64,000 bases of DNA, from NCBI GenBank assembly GCA_963701445.1, contig CAVPAM010000018.1, forward strand, positions 1 through 64,000, read 5' to 3'. This DNA comes from CAKZLS01 sp963701445 (GTDB taxonomy: Bacteria > Pseudomonadota > Alphaproteobacteria > Rhodospirillales > Defluviicoccaceae). The notes under the pieces were generated by a model, which was not told the DNA's origin, ran no database searches, and saw nothing but the letters and a program-made list of their open reading frames with translations. The translations under genes and the position numbers were made by a program. Of this stretch, positions 45,263 to 54,065 are shown one piece after another (within the stretch, counting starts at the first letter, position 1; each line of letters begins with the position of its first letter).

Positions 45263-46501
45263 TCAGCCCAGCCGAACGCCGCCGGAACCGGCGACGCGGC
45301 TGTAAACGCCGTAGAGGATCGCCGTCGCCACCAGCAGCAAGGTGGCCAGGGCGGCGGCGAGGCCCCAGTTGACGGTACGGTTGGTATAGAAGGCGATGAA
45401 ATAGCTGACCATCTGGTCGGCGGCGCCACCGACCAGCGCGGGGGTGATGTAGTAGCCGAGCGCCAGGATGAACACGAGCAGGCACCCGGCGGTCACGCCC
45501 GGCAGTGTCTGCGGCAGGTACACCCGCCGGAACGCCGTCCACGGCGGCGCGCCGAGGGACGCCGCCGCCCGCATGTAGGCCGGCGAGATGCCCTTCATGA
45601 CGCTGTAGAGCGGCAGTACCATGAACGGCAGCAGCACGTGGGTCATCGCCACCAGCACGCCGAAGCGGTTGAAGATCATCTGGACCGGCGCGTCCACGAT
45701 GCCGAGGCCGAGCAGGATGCCGTTGAGGATTCCCTCGTTCTGCAGCACCACCACCCAGGCGCTGGTGCGTACCAGCAGCGACGTCCAGAAGGGCAGCAGC
45801 ACCAGGATCATCAACAGGTTGCCGGTCTTCGCCGGAAGCGTCGCCAGCAGATAGGCGACGGGATAGCCGAGGATCAGGCACGCCGCCGTCACCAGGAATC
45901 CGATCCAGAGGGTGCGCGCGAGAACGTCCACGAACACCGCCTCGCGCGCGGGGACGGAAACGATGCGGCCCTCGGCGTCGCGGTCGAGATCGACGGCGGT
46001 GAGCAGATAGAAATCGGTAAGCGGAAACGCGGCGCGGCGCATGGCCGCCCAAGTGGCCGGCTCTTCCCATCTCGGGTCGAGCCCGGCGAGGATTTCGCGG
46101 GCGCTGGCCCCCACGGGGTCCGGAAGGCCGCGCGCGGTGCGCAGCACGAGGCTCCGCAATCCGGAGACGTCGTGATTGAGCCGTTGCGCCACCGCCGCGA
46201 GCGTCCGCTCCTCGGCGGCCGAGGGCATTTCGCGCACCAGCGCCTCGAACGCGGCGTCCGGCGGCGAACCGTCGCCGTCCCAGGCCCGCAGGGCCGCGGC
46301 GGTCTCCGGAAGCACGGTTCCCATTTCCGGATCCTCGACGCCTCGATAGAGCATCCGGCCGATGGGCGCGAGAAAAGTGACAAGCAGGAACGCCAGCAGC
46401 GGCAGAACCAGCACCAGGGCACGGGCGGTGTGCCGGCGGCTGATACGGCCGTGCCGCGCCCTGAGGACGCCAGGATCCGACGCCGTGGCCGGGCCGGTCA
46501 T
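45263..46501 (-). CDS. Polyamine-type ABC permease, PotB-like, with long first periplasmic loop
   Basis: The 412-residue permease has its first hydrophobic segment at about 27-50 (ALVLVLPLLAFLLVTFLAPI) and the second only near 198. The intervening 145 residues (charged, helical, rich in Arg/Glu/Ala) form an unusually long loop for this family. The remainder is a normal BPD permease domain with EAA motif (YMRAAASLGAPPWTAFRRVY) and the typical ALVGGAADQMVSYFI end. It lies 42 bp after the binding-protein gene and 15 bp before the PotC-like gene. The loop may contact the binding protein; this is inference. Confidence 0.88.
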   Translation of the reverse strand: MTGPATASDPGVLRARHGRISRRHTARALVLVLPLLAFLLVTFLAPIGRMLYRGVEDPEMGTVLPETAAALRAWDGDGSPPDAAFEALVREMPSAAEERTLAAVAQRLNHDVSGLRSLVLRTARGLPDPVGASAREILAGLDPRWEEPATWAAMRRAAFPLTDFYLLTAVDLDRDAEGRIVSVPAREAVFVDVLARTLWIGFLVTAACLILGYPVAYLLATLPAKTGNLLMILVLLPFWTSLLVRTSAWVVVLQNEGILNGILLGLGIVDAPVQMIFNRFGVLVAMTHVLLPFMVLPLYSVMKGISPAYMRAAASLGAPPWTAFRRVYLPQTLPGVTAGCLLVFILALGYYITPALVGGAADQMVSYFIAFYTNRTVNWGLAAALATLLLVATAILYGVYSRVAGSGGVRLG

Positions 46502-46543
46502 GGTGGCGGGGGGGCGATGCCCCCTCTCTGTCGCCGCCGGATT

Positions 46544-47587
46544 CTACTGTGCCGCCCAGGCATTGAACCGCTTGTTCAACTCGTCGACGTGGTCGGTCCA
46601 GAAAGTGGTGTTGAGGGCGAGCGCTCCCTTCAGGTTTTCCGGCGCGCTCGGCAGGTTTTTCAGGATCTCCGGCGGGATCGCCTGGGTGGCGGCCTTGTTG
46701 CCGACCCCGTAGGAAATATACAGCGGCAGGTCCTTCTGGTGCTCCGCTTGGCTCATGAAGGCGATCGCGTCCATCGCCTGCTCTTCGTTCGGGCTGCCCT
46801 TCAGGATCACCCAGGAATCCACCGCGTAGACGCTGCCGGGCCAGACGATGCGGAAATCCTTGCCCTCTTTCACGGGCGCGTCGAGGCGGCCGTTGTACAC
46901 CGACGTCATCGACACCTCGCCGGACGCCAGAAGCTGCGGCGGCTGCGCGCCGGCTTCCCACCAGATGATGTGCGGCTTGATCTCGCCCAGCTTCTTGAAC
47001 GCGCGGTCGACGCCTTCAGGCGTGGCGAGAACCGTGTACACGTCGGCGGGCGCGACGCCGTCCGCCATCAGGGCGAACTCGAGATTATACTTGGGCCCCT
47101 TGCGCAGCCCGCGTTTGCCGGGGAACTTTTCGACGTCCCAGAAGTCGGCCCAGGATCGCGGCCCGGCGTCGGGGAACTTGGCGCCGTCGTAGGCCAGCAC
47201 GGTGGACCACAGGATCGCTCCGACGCCGCAGTCGTGAACCGCCGAGTCGAGGAACTTGTCCTTGCCGCCCATCTTGTCCCAGTCGATGGGGACGTACAGG
47301 CCCTCGTCGCAGCCGATGCTCAGCTCTTCCGCCTCGACCTGAACCACGTCCCAGGGAATCGCGCCGCCCTGAACCTTGGCGCGGATACCGCCGATGCCGC
47401 CGTCCCAGGAATCCTCGATCAGCTTGTTGCCGGTGGCTTTCTGGTACGGTTCGAAATACGCCTTGCGCTGGGCGTCCTGATAGCTGCCGCCCCAGGAAAC
47501 GACCGTAAGGTCGCGGGCCGAGGCGCTCCCCATCGCGGCGAGCGCGATGCCGGATGCAATGACGGTGATCTTGACTCCGCGGATCAT
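46544..47587 (-). CDS. Polyamine-type ABC substrate-binding protein
   Basis: About 347 residues with a signal peptide (TVIASGIALAAMGSASARDL, cleavage near ASA). The mature protein fits the PotD/SBP_bac_8-like group: VVSWGGSYQDAQRKAYFEPY, GGAIPWDVVQVEAEELSIGC and PSAPENLKGALALNTTFWTD. The start was set at ATG 47587, 7 bases after AAGGAG; ATG 47593 is only one base from that site. It is the first gene of the binding protein-PotB-PotC operon. The nearby aminotransferase supports a putrescine-like substrate, but this is not proven. Confidence 0.88.
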   Translation of the reverse strand: MIRGVKITVIASGIALAAMGSASARDLTVVSWGGSYQDAQRKAYFEPYQKATGNKLIEDSWDGGIGGIRAKVQGGAIPWDVVQVEAEELSIGCDEGLYVPIDWDKMGGKDKFLDSAVHDCGVGAILWSTVLAYDGAKFPDAGPRSWADFWDVEKFPGKRGLRKGPKYNLEFALMADGVAPADVYTVLATPEGVDRAFKKLGEIKPHIIWWEAGAQPPQLLASGEVSMTSVYNGRLDAPVKEGKDFRIVWPGSVYAVDSWVILKGSPNEEQAMDAIAFMSQAEHQKDLPLYISYGVGNKAATQAIPPEILKNLPSAPENLKGALALNTTFWTDHVDELNKRFNAWAAQ

Positions 47588-47829
47588 GAACATTCTCCTT
47601 CCAATCCCATATTGGCGCGACGTACAGGGTCATTCTTATTTGGCGGTCAGGCTACAGTTTCCGGGTGACCGTCCGCAAGGGCGCAAATCGCGCGTTTTGC
47701 CGTTCGCCGTCCAGGGCGCGCGCGGAATGATTGGCGGTTTCTCCGGTGGTGCTTTAAACTATTGGAAACGCCGCGTTTATCCGAGACCGACAAAGGCAGG
47801 GCGGCGGGCCGCTGGAACGGAGGAAAACC

Positions 47830-48666
47830 ATGGGGTTGAAGGATATTCTGGTTCATATCGACCGTGGCAAACGGTGCAAGGAGAGACTGGACGCGGCCAT
47901 CAACCTGGCGGTGGCCCACGACGCCCATCTGATCGGTCTTTACGTCCTGACCTATCCCCGCATACCGGGATACATCCGCGCCGAGATGACCGAGAGCGTG
48001 CTGATAAGCCAGATCGAGGCCACCCGCGCGGCCGCGCGGGCCGCCGAGGTCATGTTCAACGACCACGTGGGCCGGGCCGGCGTCAAGGCCGAATGGCGAT
48101 GCGTCGAGGGCGATCTGCTTCCCGTGCTCAGCCTCCACGCGCGCTACTCGGACGTCGCCATCGTCGGTCAGCGGGACCCCGAGTGGGAGGAAACGGGCGG
48201 CGACGCGGCGATGCCGGATCAACTGGTGCTGCAGACCGGCCGTCCCATTCTCATCGTTCCGCACGTGGGCGAATACCCGGTGATCGGCCGACGGGTCATG
48301 GTCGCGTGGGACGCCAGCCGGTTGGCCACGCGCGCCGTCAACGACGCCCTTCCGTTCCTGGTCGGGGCCAAGAAGGTGGCGGTGCTGGCGGTCAACCCGG
48401 AGGGTGGCGAGGCGGGCCACGGCGAGATCCCCAGCGCCGACATCTGCCTGCATCTGGCCCGGCACGGCGTCAAGGCCGAGGCCCAGCACATCTACGCCAA
48501 GGACATGTCGGTGGGCGACATGATGCTGTCGCGCGCCGCCGACGAGGGCATCGACCTGATCGTCACCGGAGCCTACGGCCACGCGCGCTGGCGGGAACTG
48601 GTGCTGGGCGGCGTCACCCGCCACCTGCTCACCCACATGACCGTGCCGGTGCTGATGAGCCACTGA
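47830..48666 (+). CDS. Tandem universal stress protein
   Basis: A 278-residue protein with two Usp units. The first is degenerate: MGLKDILVHIDRGKRCKERL to GRPILIVPHVG. The second (GRRVMVAWDASRLATRAVND) ends in the ATP-loop-like TGAYGHARWRELVLGGVTRH, with GxxGxxRxxxxxxGxxT visible, and LLTHMTVPVLMSH. Ribosome site AACGGAGG. It is divergent from the polyamine transporter operon. Its 3' end overlaps the 3' end of the convergent DppC-like gene by 38 bp. Confidence 0.88.
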   Translation: MGLKDILVHIDRGKRCKERLDAAINLAVAHDAHLIGLYVLTYPRIPGYIRAEMTESVLISQIEATRAAARAAEVMFNDHVGRAGVKAEWRCVEGDLLPVLSLHARYSDVAIVGQRDPEWEETGGDAAMPDQLVLQTGRPILIVPHVGEYPVIGRRVMVAWDASRLATRAVNDALPFLVGAKKVAVLAVNPEGGEAGHGEIPSADICLHLARHGVKAEAQHIYAKDMSVGDMMLSRAADEGIDLIVTGAYGHARWRELVLGGVTRHLLTHMTVPVLMSH

Positions 48667-49588
48667 CCGGCCTTATCGGGGAACTCACACGCTCGATCGC
48701 GCGCGGATCGAGGGCGTCGCGGAGACCGTCGCCCAGGAAGTTGAAGGAAATGACGGTCAGGAGAATGAGCAGTCCCGGATAGAACGCGAGCGCGGGGGCG
48801 GACCAGATCAGTTCCTGGGCGTTGGTCAACAGGTTCCCCCAGCTCGGCGTCGGCGGCTGGATGCCGAGACCGAGGAAGCTGAGAACGGATTCGAGCAGGA
48901 TCACGTTTCCGGCCGCCAGCGTGGTGGCGACGATGATCGGCGAGGTCAGGTTGGGCAGGATGTGCGCCAGCATGATCCGGAGACCCCCGGCGCCCTGGGC
49001 CCGGGCGGCTTCCACGAACGGCCGTTCGCGCAGGCCCAGCGCCGATCCCCGCACCAGCCGGGCGACGGTGGTCCACCCCACCAGGGCGACGATGGCGATG
49101 ATCCGGTAGAGGCTGAGGTCCTCGGCGGCCAGCCACTCCGCCGGCAGCCCCAGCTTGCCGAGGTCGAGCGCCGCCAGCACGATCAGCAGCGGCAACAGGG
49201 GCAGGGCGATGACCCCGTCGGTGAAGCGCATGAGCAGCGCGTCCAGGCGTCCGCCGTGATACCCCGCCAGCAATCCGACGACGGTCCCGAAGGCGGCGGC
49301 GGCGATCGCCGCGGTCAGGCCCACGAACAGCGACACCCGCCCGCCGTAAAGCAGGCGCGCCAGCACGTCGCGGCCGAGCTCGTCGGTGCCGAGGGGATGG
49401 TCGGCCGACGGCGGCTGGAAGCGGTTGAACAGGTCCACCGTCTCGGCGTCGACCCGGAGGAGGGCTTCCACCAGCGGCGCCGCCAGCGCCGCCAGCGCCA
49501 GGGCCAGCAGCACGCCGGCGCCCGCCACGGCCAGGCGATGGCGGACGAACCGCCGGGCGGCGAACGCGAGGAGTGTGTTCGAGCTCAC
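48629..49588 (-). CDS. Peptide/nickel-type ABC permease, DppC-like
   Basis: 319 residues with an N-terminal hydrophobic segment, the HPLGTDELGRDVLARLLYGG motif typical of DppC/OppC, and the permease loop FVEAARAQGAGGLRIMLAHI. The last part, LGLGIQPPTPSWGNLL, is a DppC hallmark. The GTG start at 49588 overlaps the stop of the DppB-like gene (GTGA). The product ends with an extra Ser/Pro-rich tail that overlaps the convergent usp gene; a shorter natural end is possible but no earlier stop exists in this frame. No ATPase gene is next to it. Confidence 0.9.
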   Translation of the reverse strand: MSSNTLLAFAARRFVRHRLAVAGAGVLLALALAALAAPLVEALLRVDAETVDLFNRFQPPSADHPLGTDELGRDVLARLLYGGRVSLFVGLTAAIAAAAFGTVVGLLAGYHGGRLDALLMRFTDGVIALPLLPLLIVLAALDLGKLGLPAEWLAAEDLSLYRIIAIVALVGWTTVARLVRGSALGLRERPFVEAARAQGAGGLRIMLAHILPNLTSPIIVATTLAAGNVILLESVLSFLGLGIQPPTPSWGNLLTNAQELIWSAPALAFYPGLLILLTVISFNFLGDGLRDALDPRAIERVSSPIRPVSGSSAPARSCG

Positions 49589-50550
49589 CGCTCGATCTCC
49601 CGGAACGAGATACGGCGGTCGAGCGCCATGTAGGCGAGGTCGGCGAGAAGATTGCCGACGAGCGTCACCAGCGTGGCGAACAGCAGCGCCACCAGCGCCA
49701 GGTTGAAATCGTTGCCCATGATCGCGTCGAAGATCAGCTTGCCCATGCCGGGATAGGAGAAGATCGTCTCGGTGACCAGCGCCCCGGAGAACAGGAATCC
49801 GAAGTCCAGCGCCATGATCGTCACCACCGGGATCAGGGCGTTGCGGAGCGCGTGCCCGACCACCACGTCGTAGGCGCCGAGGCCCTTGGCCCAGGCGGTG
49901 CGGATGTAGTCCTGGCGCAGCGTCTCGATCATCGACGCGCGGACATAGCGGGTGTAGCCGCCGACGCTGGCGATGGTCAGGCTCGCCACGGGCAGCACCA
50001 GGAAACGTGCCGACTCCCAGAACCCCTGGTCTCCGGCCGCGCCGATGCCGCCGGCGGGCAGCACGCCGAAGATGACCGCGAACACGATGATCAACAGCAG
50101 CGCCAGCCAGAACGGCGGGGTGGAAATGCCGGCGAAGGCGAGCAGGTTGATGGCGTAGTCCAGCTTCGAATACGGGCGCAGCGCCGCGACGATGCCGGCG
50201 GCGAGCGCGATCGACACCGCGAGGACGAACGCGCAGCTCATCAGCACGACGGTATTGAGCAGCGCCGGCCACAGCACGCTCAGCACCGGCGCGGCCCGCA
50301 GCCGCGAGTATCCGAGATCGCCGGAGAGCGCGGCGCCCAGCCAGGTGAGGTAGCGTTCCAGGAACGGCCGGTCGAGGCCGTACAGCTCGCGAAGCCGGGC
50401 CGCGTCCTCGGGGGTCATCTTCGGGTCGGCGCCGATCATCAGGTCGATGGGGTCGCCGGGCATCAGCCACATCAGCCCGTAGATCACGAACGACATCACC
50501 GCCAGGACGACGAGGGACTGCACCAGGCGTTCGGCGAGATAGCGGCTCAT
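49585..50550 (-). CDS. Peptide/nickel-type ABC permease, DppB-like
   Basis: The 321-residue partner of the DppC-like protein. It has the N-terminal motif MSRYLAERLVQSLVVLAVMS, the conserved LMPGDPIDLM and ELYGLDRPFLERYLTWLGA, and the permease loop IRTAWAKGLGAYDVVVGHAL with FSYPGMGKLIFDAIMGNDFN near the end, all typical of DppB. It is translationally coupled with the DppC-like gene through a GTGA overlap. The binding-protein gene lies 391 bp upstream, with an odd low-GC, C-tract region between. Confidence 0.92.
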   Translation of the reverse strand: MSRYLAERLVQSLVVLAVMSFVIYGLMWLMPGDPIDLMIGADPKMTPEDAARLRELYGLDRPFLERYLTWLGAALSGDLGYSRLRAAPVLSVLWPALLNTVVLMSCAFVLAVSIALAAGIVAALRPYSKLDYAINLLAFAGISTPPFWLALLLIIVFAVIFGVLPAGGIGAAGDQGFWESARFLVLPVASLTIASVGGYTRYVRASMIETLRQDYIRTAWAKGLGAYDVVVGHALRNALIPVVTIMALDFGFLFSGALVTETIFSYPGMGKLIFDAIMGNDFNLALVALLFATLVTLVGNLLADLAYMALDRRISFREIER

Positions 50551-50739
50551 GGGCGGCCATTAGCCCCGGCGCGGGGCCGGCGTCAAGGCCGGCCCGCCGG
50601 GGTTTTTCGGCCGGACGGCGCAAGCGCCGGCGTTCCGGTCGCTTGCGCCGGTTGACGCCGCGAACCGCCGCAAATCGCGTTTCGCGGCGCATATTTTGCG
50701 ATCGTGCCCACCGATTCGATGGAAAATGGCGGCACGGAA

Positions 50740-50941
50740 AGCCGGGCGTTCCGGCATCGCATCGAAATGTTTCTGTTTTATATCAATGAGTTAGTCATTC
50801 CGGCGCGGCAACGGGGGTTTGTAAAGTTCCATATATTTCAACAGGTTAGCGGAAAATTCTACTGTGCATGGGGTTGTTTTTCACTTTTTCGTTTTACCCC
50901 CCCCCCCCGGGGGCCGTCCCGCGAGTCGCGGGGATCCGGTT
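50740..50941. other. AT-rich gap with C12-G5 tract between binding protein and permease genes
   Basis: The 391 bp between 50550 and 50942 hold no gene. The right half is AT-rich (for example the stretch around 50772-50870). It includes twelve consecutive C (50897-50908) followed by five G (50909-50913). Read on the minus strand this sits 29 bp past the binding-protein stop, as a G12 run preceded by CCCCC. It may be a terminator/stall element, a slippage-prone tract or an assembly artefact. Confidence 0.55.
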
Positions 50942-52600
50942 TCACTCCGCCCGCCAGGTCTCGATCCAGAGCGTCGAGGGATACTGGTGGCCGGTGGGGC
51001 GGACGTTCTCGAGCCACTTGGGCAGGATATGCGGCTCGGCGCGGAAATAGAGCGGGATGGCGGGAAGCTCCTCGGCGTAGACATGCTGGAGGCGGCGCCA
51101 GAGCTCCTTGCGCCGGTCGCGGTCGAGCTCCACCTCGATGGTGTCGATCAGTTCGTCCACCTCGGCGTTACGGAAGCCGGTGTTGTTCTGGCCGGCCCAG
51201 TTGTTGTCGGCGGTGGGGATGTGGTCCGAATGCAAGGTGGTGCGCGGCACGCTCTCCGGCGCGCTGATCCAGGCGAACATGGCCATGGCGGGAAACTGGC
51301 GCTTGCGCACCGTTTCGCCGAAGAAGACGCGGGCCGGCTGGTTGCGGACGCGGACGTCGATGCCGAGCTGTTTCCACTGGCTCTGCAGAACCTGCTGGAC
51401 CAGCTCGCGGCTGCGGTTGCCGGCCGTGGTCATGATCTCCAGCCGCAGCGGCTCGCCGGCCGCGTTGTGGCGGATGCCGCCGCGCAGGGCGCCCCAGCCG
51501 GCTTCGTCCAGCAGGGCGGCGGCCTTGCCGGGGTCGTAGGCATGGCGGGGGCCGTCCTCGGCGTGGACCCAGTCCAGCGGGTTCACGCTGGTGTGGGCCA
51601 CCGGCTGGCGGCCGCCGAACAGCGTCTCGCTGATCGCCTCGCGGTCGATGGCGTGGACCAGGGCCTGGCGCACCCGCCGGTCCTTCAGGATCGGATTGTC
51701 GAGGTTGAGGTCGATGTGCTCGTACACCAGCCCCGGCCTGTACAGAATGTTGAACTCGCCGCCGTGCCGCTTTTCGAAGGCCAGCGCCTGGTCGAGGCTC
51801 AATCCGAGCTCGCCGGCCACCATGTCGATGGCGCCGGACAACAGGTTGGCTTCCAGCGCGGCGGTGTTCTCGATCACCCGGACGACGACGCGCTTGAACG
51901 CCGGTTTTTCGCCCCACCAGCGGGGATTGGCGGTCAGCGCCACGTGGGAGCCGGGAACCACCTCGCTGACGAGGTAGGGACCGAAATAGAGGCCCGGGTT
52001 GGTGGTGTCGGTCTCGTAGAGGCTGCGGTTGCGGTAGGACTCGGGATCGGCGAACGCCGCCGCCTCGAGATGCGCCGGCAACAGATCGAAGGCGTTGATG
52101 GCGTTGTATTCGTAGGTGAGTTTGTCGAAGTGCAGCGTGAAGGTCTTGTCGTCCTTCACGTCGATCTTGTAGAGGCTGCGGTAGAACTCCTTGGGGATCA
52201 CGCCGCTCTTGGGATGCCGGCCGACCTCCCACGTGAACATGACGTCGCGGGTGGTGATCGGCGTTCCGTCGCCCCACACCGCATCCGGACGAATGGTGTA
52301 GGTCACGGCGACGCCGTCCTTGCCGTCGGGTGTTGTCTCCGGCACCGCCAGGCCGTTTTCGATCGTCGGCAACTCCGTGCACAGCATGCAGACGAGCCGC
52401 CAGTCGGCGTCGTAGGCGGTGAACGGGCGCCGCGCCATCGCCAGCACGTAGGACTTGGCGAGCATCGAATCGATGTTCGGATTGAAGGTGGACGGAAACT
52501 GGGTGGTTCCGATGACCAGTTGGTCCCGGTCGGCGCGGGCCGGGTACGCCAGCAGCGCCGCCACCATCAAGAGCAGAGCCAGAACCGGTACCTTGCGCAT
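50942..52600 (-). CDS. Family 5 extracellular solute-binding protein (peptide/nickel type)
   Basis: A 552-residue periplasmic binding protein. The signal peptide is VPVLALLLMVAALLAYPARAD. Family motifs: VTYTIRPDAVWGDGTPITTR (the WxDGxPxT signature), FDLLPAHLEAAAF, GPYLVSEVVPGSHVALTANP and PLDWVHAEDGPRHAYDPGKA. It should feed the DppB/DppC-like permeases. The start 52600 has a GGAGGG site; the frame is open far upstream through a region that is really the antisense of the EF-hand gene. No ATPase components were found nearby, so they may be elsewhere. Confidence 0.92.
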   Translation of the reverse strand: MRKVPVLALLLMVAALLAYPARADRDQLVIGTTQFPSTFNPNIDSMLAKSYVLAMARRPFTAYDADWRLVCMLCTELPTIENGLAVPETTPDGKDGVAVTYTIRPDAVWGDGTPITTRDVMFTWEVGRHPKSGVIPKEFYRSLYKIDVKDDKTFTLHFDKLTYEYNAINAFDLLPAHLEAAAFADPESYRNRSLYETDTTNPGLYFGPYLVSEVVPGSHVALTANPRWWGEKPAFKRVVVRVIENTAALEANLLSGAIDMVAGELGLSLDQALAFEKRHGGEFNILYRPGLVYEHIDLNLDNPILKDRRVRQALVHAIDREAISETLFGGRQPVAHTSVNPLDWVHAEDGPRHAYDPGKAAALLDEAGWGALRGGIRHNAAGEPLRLEIMTTAGNRSRELVQQVLQSQWKQLGIDVRVRNQPARVFFGETVRKRQFPAMAMFAWISAPESVPRTTLHSDHIPTADNNWAGQNNTGFRNAEVDELIDTIEVELDRDRRKELWRRLQHVYAEELPAIPLYFRAEPHILPKWLENVRPTGHQYPSTLWIETWRAE

Positions 52601-52682
52601 GCCGCCCTCCCGTCCGTGTGACCGGACGGGAGGGTAGCACGGAGACCGGTCCGGGGGCGATGCCGTCCGCGGCGGCATGGGG

Positions 52683-53105
52683 CTATTGCGGCTGGCCCTG
52701 CTTGGGGCCGGGACCCATGCCTTGTCCGCCGGGACCCATGCCTTGGCCACCCTGACCCATGCCCTGTCCGCCCGGGCCCATGCCCTTGCCTTGTCCGGCT
52801 TGGCCGCCTTGTCCACCGGGCCCCATGGCCCCGCGGTTGGCGCGCATCTGCTGGTAGGCGGCCTGGGCCTCTTCCCGGGTGACCGAGCCATTGCCGTCCT
52901 GGTCCATCATCGCGAACCGCTGCGCGCAACGGCTGGTGAATTCCTCCTGGGTGATCGTGCCGTCGCCGTTGGTGTCGTGACGATCGAACATTTTCGCGCC
53001 GCGCCCCTGTCCCTGGTTCTGGGCGTACGCGGGTGCCGTGGCCGCGGCCAGTCCGGTGGCGAGCAACGCGGCCATCGCCGTTGTTAAAAGTGCCCTGCGT
53101 TTCAT
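52683..53105 (-). CDS. Secreted EF-hand protein with Gly/Gln-rich tail
   Basis: 140 residues: signal peptide (ALLATGLAAATAPAYAQ), a first canonical EF-hand loop DTNGDGTITQEE, a second DQDGNGSVTREE, then a low-complexity tail of repeated GPGGQGMG/GQGG units ending GPKQGQPQ. Both loops keep the Asp/Asn at positions 1, 3, 5 and Glu at 12, so calcium binding is likely. The ribosome site is AAGGAG. The gene is divergent from a two-component system across a 228-bp gap. This layout is usual when the regulator controls the neighbour. Confidence 0.85.
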   Translation of the reverse strand: MKRRALLTTAMAALLATGLAAATAPAYAQNQGQGRGAKMFDRHDTNGDGTITQEEFTSRCAQRFAMMDQDGNGSVTREEAQAAYQQMRANRGAMGPGGQGGQAGQGKGMGPGGQGMGQGGQGMGPGGQGMGPGPKQGQPQ

Positions 53106-53333
53106 CGTCGAACTCCTTCTTTCCTGGATGTCGAAACCCGAGGGACCTCCCCGGGTCGTTGGCGGTACCGATTGGCGCCGCGTCCTGTTGCTAACCAATG
53201 TAGGAGGCCTGGGTTTCACGAAGATTTCAGGAGGAGGGGAGGTTTGTAACACCGTGTTTCAAACGCGGCGGCTGTTGCATCCCGTTACCAAATTTCCACC
53301 GCCGCCGGCCCTCGACCCCCTATAATCGCCGCC

Positions 53334-54065
53334 ATGGACACCTCGCCGCACATTCTGATCGTCGACGACGACCGGGAGATCCGCGATCTGCTGTCGCGGT
53401 TCCTGGCTAAGAACGGCTACCGGGCGACCGGAGCCGCCGATGGCCGCGAGATGCGGCGGGCGTTGTCCGAGCGGGCGATCGATCTGATCATCCTCGACCT
53501 GATGCTGCCGGGAGAGGACGGCCTCACCCTCTGCCGTAATCTCCGGGCGGAGTCCGGCGTGCCGGTGATCATGCTGACCGCCAAGGGTGACGAGGTGGAC
53601 CGGATCGTCGGGCTGGAAATGGGCGCCGACGACTATCTCGCGAAGCCCTTCAATCCGCGCGAACTGATGGCCCGGATCAAGGCGGTCCTGCGTCGGGCGG
53701 GCGCCCCGGCGGGCGGGCTGTCGGGCGGGCGCCAGGCGGACACCGGCGCGGTCTTGTCCTTTTCCGGTTGGCGGCTGGACCTGGACAGGCGCGAGCTGAC
53801 CTCTCCCGACGGCATCCTCGTTCCGTTGAGCGGCGGCGAGTTCGGGCTGTTGGCGGCGCTCGCCGGTCATCCGGGTCGTGTGCTCAGCCGCGATCAGTTG
53901 CTGGACCTCGCGCGCGGACGCGACGCCCTGCCGTTCGACCGCAGCATCGACGTCCAGGTCAGCCGCCTCCGGCGCAAGATCGAGGCCAATCCGCGCGAAC
54001 CGGCGCTGATCAAGACGGTCCGGGGCGGGGGCTATCTGTTCGCGTCCGAGGTGGAGCGCGGATGA
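53334..54065 (+). CDS. OmpR/PhoB-family response regulator
   Basis: A 243-residue regulator: receiver domain (ILIVDDDREIRDLL, phosphoacceptor Asp55 in LIILDLMLPGEDG, TAKGDE, LAKPF) and a winged-helix output domain (RRELTSPDGILVPLSGGEFG, DRSIDVQVSRLRRKIEANPR, IKTVRGGGYLF). A 15-residue Gly-rich linker joins them. It starts at ATG 53334. Its stop overlaps the histidine kinase start (ATGA at 54062-54065), so the pair is co-translated. Targets may include the divergent EF-hand gene. Confidence 0.93.
   Translation: MDTSPHILIVDDDREIRDLLSRFLAKNGYRATGAADGREMRRALSERAIDLIILDLMLPGEDGLTLCRNLRAESGVPVIMLTAKGDEVDRIVGLEMGADDYLAKPFNPRELMARIKAVLRRAGAPAGGLSGGRQADTGAVLSFSGWRLDLDRRELTSPDGILVPLSGGEFGLLAALAGHPGRVLSRDQLLDLARGRDALPFDRSIDVQVSRLRRKIEANPREPALIKTVRGGGYLFASEVERG

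Noticed and set aside
44421..46961. Single 846-codon fused permease
   Set aside because: Only its last part is permease sequence; a stop and GTG start at 45248-45265 separate the PotB- and PotC-like genes.
48629..50692. Single 687-codon fused DppB-DppC frame
   Set aside because: The upper part is an out-of-frame shadow of the DppB-like gene; GTG 49588 is the true start of the second gene.
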